From contig JALUXQ010000064.1 of NCBI GenBank assembly GCA_027013265.1, forward strand, positions 1 through 17,030: 17,030 nt of DNA, given 5' to 3'. The DNA comes from Campylobacteraceae bacterium (GTDB lineage: Bacteria; Campylobacterota; Campylobacteria; Campylobacterales; Sulfurospirillaceae). The translations under genes were made by a program, and so were the position numbers. How positions within the stretch are numbered: position 1 is the first letter of the stretch; each line of letters opens with the position of its first letter. Of this stretch, positions 14,920-17,030 are shown one piece after another. The notes beneath the pieces are model-generated. The model made no database searches and had not been told where the DNA came from. It worked only from the letters and a program-made list of their open reading frames with translations.

Positions 14920-15121
14920 TCTAAAGATAGCAATCATAGAGAAAGATATCCAAGGTATATCTAAACTGATAAAAACACTACCACAATTTACAGAACTAGA
15001 TAAAGCCAAAGAGGCTTTATCTTTGGTATCAACAGCCATTGAACTTGTTGATACCGAAAAACAAAAAATCTTAGAAACTATGCAAAAAATCAAAAAAACA
15101 AAAGAGTTCTTAAGCTCCTAA
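14903..15121 (+). CDS. small FliT-like protein downstream of fliS
   Basis: A 72-residue, charged, probably two-helix protein (TNSLKIAIIEKDIQGISKLIKTL, then LDKAKEALSLVSTAIELVDTEKQKIL). It has no membrane segment and is overlapped 17 bases by the end of fliS. A short gene in this position follows flaG-fliD-fliS in Campylobacter jejuni and Helicobacter too, and in enteric bacteria the FliD chaperone FliT is encoded right after fliS. A role as the FliD chaperone is therefore plausible, but sequence similarity to FliT is not visible to me, so the assignment rests on place, size and helical character. The start is ATG at 14903 with AGAAGAGA upstream. Confidence 0.65.
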   Translation: MTWTNSLKIAIIEKDIQGISKLIKTLPQFTELDKAKEALSLVSTAIELVDTEKQKILETMQKIKKTKEFLSS

Positions 15122-15811
15122 ATAGGCCTCTTTTACTCTTTCATCTTTTAAAAGCTCTAATGAGTTTCCACTCATCACGATTTTACCATTTTCAAGCACA
15201 TAAGCTCTATCTGTTATACTCAAAGCCAAAAAGGCATTTTGTTCGACTATAAATATCGTAGTTCCACTGTCTCTTAGGGATTTAATGGCTTTAAATATCT
15301 CTTCGACTACAATAGGAGCCAATCCCATACTAGGCTCATCCAAGAGTAAAAGTTTTGGTCTGCTCATCAAAGCACGCCCAACTGCTACCATCTGTTGTTG
15401 ACCGCCTGAGAGAGTTCCTGCATATTCATGTGATTTTTCTTTTAGGATTGGAAATTGCTCGTATATCTTCTTTATATCATCTTCAATATCACTATCAGAT
15501 CTCAAGTAAGCCCCTAGTCTCAAGTTTTCCTCGACACTTAGAATTGAAAAAAGACCCCTACCCTCAGGAATCTGGGTAATAGCCAATTTTGCCACATCAT
15601 GAGATTCAAGTTTTGTTATATTGCTACCTTCAAAAAAAATCTCTCCACTTTTTGCATTGTGAAGCCCACTAATAGTCCTTAAAAGTGTAGTTTTTCCAGC
15701 TCCATTAGCACCTATCAATGAAACGATTTCACCTCTGTTTATATGAAGGCTTACATCGCTAAGTGCTATGATTTGTTTATAGTTGCAACTCAGATTTTCT
15801 ACCCTTAACAT
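15110..15811 (-). CDS. livF: branched-chain amino-acid ABC transporter ATPase LivF
   Basis: One of two ATPases of the LivFGHM-K importer for leucine, isoleucine and valine. Motifs: Walker A GANGAGKTT (34-42), IPEGRGLFSILSVEENL (81-97), typical of LivF, signature LSGGQQQM (134-141), Walker B LLLLDEPSMGLAP (154-166) and the VEQNA switch region (189-193), where Gln replaces the usual His, normal for this family. 233 residues, standard. ATG at 15811 overlaps the livG stop by 7 bases. Its 3' end overlaps the opposing fliT-like gene by 12 bases. Confidence 0.95.
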   Translation of the reverse strand: MLRVENLSCNYKQIIALSDVSLHINRGEIVSLIGANGAGKTTLLRTISGLHNAKSGEIFFEGSNITKLESHDVAKLAITQIPEGRGLFSILSVEENLRLGAYLRSDSDIEDDIKKIYEQFPILKEKSHEYAGTLSGGQQQMVAVGRALMSRPKLLLLDEPSMGLAPIVVEEIFKAIKSLRDSGTTIFIVEQNAFLALSITDRAYVLENGKIVMSGNSLELLKDERVKEAYLGA

Positions 15812-16566
15812 ACCACACCACTCCCTAGATATGCTCTTATAACATCTTCATTATTTGCGATCTCTTCTGGAGTTCCTTGCGCCAATTTTTTACCAAAGTT
15901 CATCACTGTTATGTAGTCTGATATCTGCATGACCATCTTCATGTCATGCTCTACTAATATGATAGTTACTTCATCGGCAACGACTGTTTTTATCAGATTT
16001 GAAACCTCTTGTGTCTCTTTTGGATTGAGTCCTGCAACAGGCTCGTCAAGCAAAATCAGCTCTGGAGATGTCCCTAAAGCCCGCACAATTTCCAGCTTTT
16101 TTAAGATACCGTAAGATAGATTTTCAGCTTTTTGATTGGCTAACTTTTCTAGTCCTATAAGCCCCAAAAGATGTAAGGCTCTTTGTTTGTGCCTAGCTTC
16201 ATCAGCTTGTATGGACTTTGCTCTAAAGCATGATTTTAACAAACTCTTATCCATATATTTATCAAATCCTAAAAGAACATTTTCTAGCACTGTTAGATTT
16301 TCACAAATTTCCAAATTCTGAAAAGTTCTGCAAATCCCTCTATATACCAACTTATCCGTAGAGATATTTGTGATATCAGCTCCATCTAAAAATATAGTTC
16401 CGCTATCGACTTTATAAACACCTGTTATCATATTTACCAAAGTTGTTTTACCCGCTCCATTTGGTCCTATTATGGAGTGGATGCTACCTTTTTTTACTCT
16501 AAAGCTTAAGTCATCTACTGCTTTTATTCCGCCAAATTGCTTGGTTACACTATTTATTTGAAGCAA
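15805..16566 (-). CDS. livG: branched-chain amino-acid ABC transporter ATPase LivG
   Basis: The second ATPase of the branched-chain amino-acid importer, 253 residues. Walker A GPNGAGKTT (34-42), Q-loop Q83 in RTFQNLEICENLTVLENV, Walker B LILLDEPVAGLNPKE (170-184) with E175, and His207 in VEHDMK. The ABC signature reads LSYGILKKLEIVRAL, where LivG proteins usually have LSYGQQRRLEIARAL, a small variation. The start is TTG at 16566, supported by GGGAGG a few bases upstream; no ATG is available nearby. It overlaps the livM end by 17 bases. Confidence 0.93.
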   Translation of the reverse strand: MLQINSVTKQFGGIKAVDDLSFRVKKGSIHSIIGPNGAGKTTLVNMITGVYKVDSGTIFLDGADITNISTDKLVYRGICRTFQNLEICENLTVLENVLLGFDKYMDKSLLKSCFRAKSIQADEARHKQRALHLLGLIGLEKLANQKAENLSYGILKKLEIVRALGTSPELILLDEPVAGLNPKETQEVSNLIKTVVADEVTIILVEHDMKMVMQISDYITVMNFGKKLAQGTPEEIANNEDVIRAYLGSGVVC

Positions 16567-17030
16567 ACAACCTCCCTCTTACATCTTCATAAACCGACGC
16601 GATACCTTTTGGCATAAAAATCATAACAAAGATAATGATAGCACCATATATCAAAGTTTGATAATCTTCAAAAGATGTCAAAAGCTGAGGAAGTATAGTT
16701 AGTATAACCGCACCTATTATGGCTCCATAAATTCTTCCTAGTCCACCAAGTACTACCATCACCACAAGTTCAATCGAGTGAGAAAAGCTAGCTTCGCTTG
16801 GAGATATAAAGCCCGAAAAAAAAGCATAAAGACTTCCTGCAATAGTCGCAATTACAACAGATATCACAAAAACTATACTCTTATAGTGTGACACATTTAT
16901 GCCAACGCTATTTGCTGCTTTTTCGCTTCCTTCAATCGACCTAAGCACTCTTCCAAAGGGAGAATTTATAAGATTTGTGAACATCCAAATGGTAAAAACA
17001 AGCAAAATGGCACATAACACATACCATTGT
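16550..17030 (-). CDS. livM: branched-chain amino-acid ABC transporter permease LivM, N-terminus beyond window
   Basis: The last 159 residues of an inner-membrane permease; the frame stays open to the right edge, so the true start lies outside. A GTG at 17020 is internal, because the upstream codons read QWY, matching the Tyr-rich helix before the motif. Recognised from the NSPFGRVLRSIEGSEKAANSVGIN region, which is the docking loop of LivM (normally SPFGRALRAIRENExAAxxxGI), followed by helices with SLYAFFSGFISPSEASFSHSIE and the LGGLGRIYGAIIGAVI helix. About half of the usual 300-plus residues are present. Confidence 0.93.
   Translation of the reverse strand, partial: QWYVLCAILLVFTIWMFTNLINSPFGRVLRSIEGSEKAANSVGINVSHYKSIVFVISVVIATIAGSLYAFFSGFISPSEASFSHSIELVVMVVLGGLGRIYGAIIGAVILTILPQLLTSFEDYQTLIYGAIIIFVMIFMPKGIASVYEDVRGRLFASNK

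Noticed and set aside
17018..17020. GTG as the start of LivM
   Set aside because: The frame remains open upstream and continues with residues typical of LivM, and the protein from this point would be half the family's length.

Overview
The window is AT-rich chromosomal DNA from a flagellated member of the Campylobacterota (formerly Epsilonproteobacteria). The evidence is the gene order flgI-flgJ-flgM-flgN-flgK, an FlgJ that has only the rod-binding domain, the flaG-fliD-fliS-small chaperone-like block, and the sigma-54 and sigma-28 promoter styles. The pst genes, the PhoR-like kinase and the branched-chain amino-acid transporter genes fit a free-living genus such as Sulfurimonas, but the genus is my guess. 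Coding density is very high, most neighbouring genes overlap by a few bases, and no gene-free stretch exceeds about 120 bases. No RNA genes, insertion sequences or CRISPR arrays were seen.

Layout, left to right. Bases 1-499 (minus) hold most of a TIGR02757/DUF2400 protein of unknown function, overlapping a DppC/OppC-type ABC permease (492-1307). These two sit directly downstream of the late-rod/P-ring/hook-junction operon flgI-flgJ-flgM-flgN-flgK (5239 down to 1318, minus), which has a near-perfect sigma-54 promoter at 5282-5300. A second, sigma-28-like promoter lies just in front of flgM (3868-3894), and a small hairpin covers the flgN ribosome binding site. Upstream of these, on the same strand, is a complete phosphate operon: pstS-pstC-pstA-pstB-phoU-response regulator-histidine kinase (11701 down to 5327). 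Its promoter region carries a pair of 10-base direct repeats and a palindrome. Next comes rsmD with a small uncharacterised gene in front of it (12683 down to 11771).

The plus strand holds flaG-fliD-fliS and a small FliT-like gene (12801-15121), driven by an excellent sigma-28 promoter (12743-12769). This operon converges on, and overlaps by 12 bases, the minus-strand livM-livG-livF genes for branched-chain amino-acid uptake (livM runs off the right edge).

How they work together: PstSCAB imports phosphate, PhoU and the two-component pair sense and regulate. FlgI forms the P ring, FlgJ assists the rod, FlgK (with its chaperone FlgN) forms the hook-filament junction, and FliD (filament cap), FliS (flagellin chaperone) and FlaG (filament length) finish the filament. 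FlgM holds back sigma-28 until the hook is complete; a sigma-28 promoter in front of flgM would close a feedback loop.

I found no obviously new multi-gene system: the window is mostly core genome. The most unusual points are a roughly 60-residue Asp/Ser/Asn-rich insertion in the first periplasmic loop of PstC, the regulatory sites named above, and two small poorly characterised genes.
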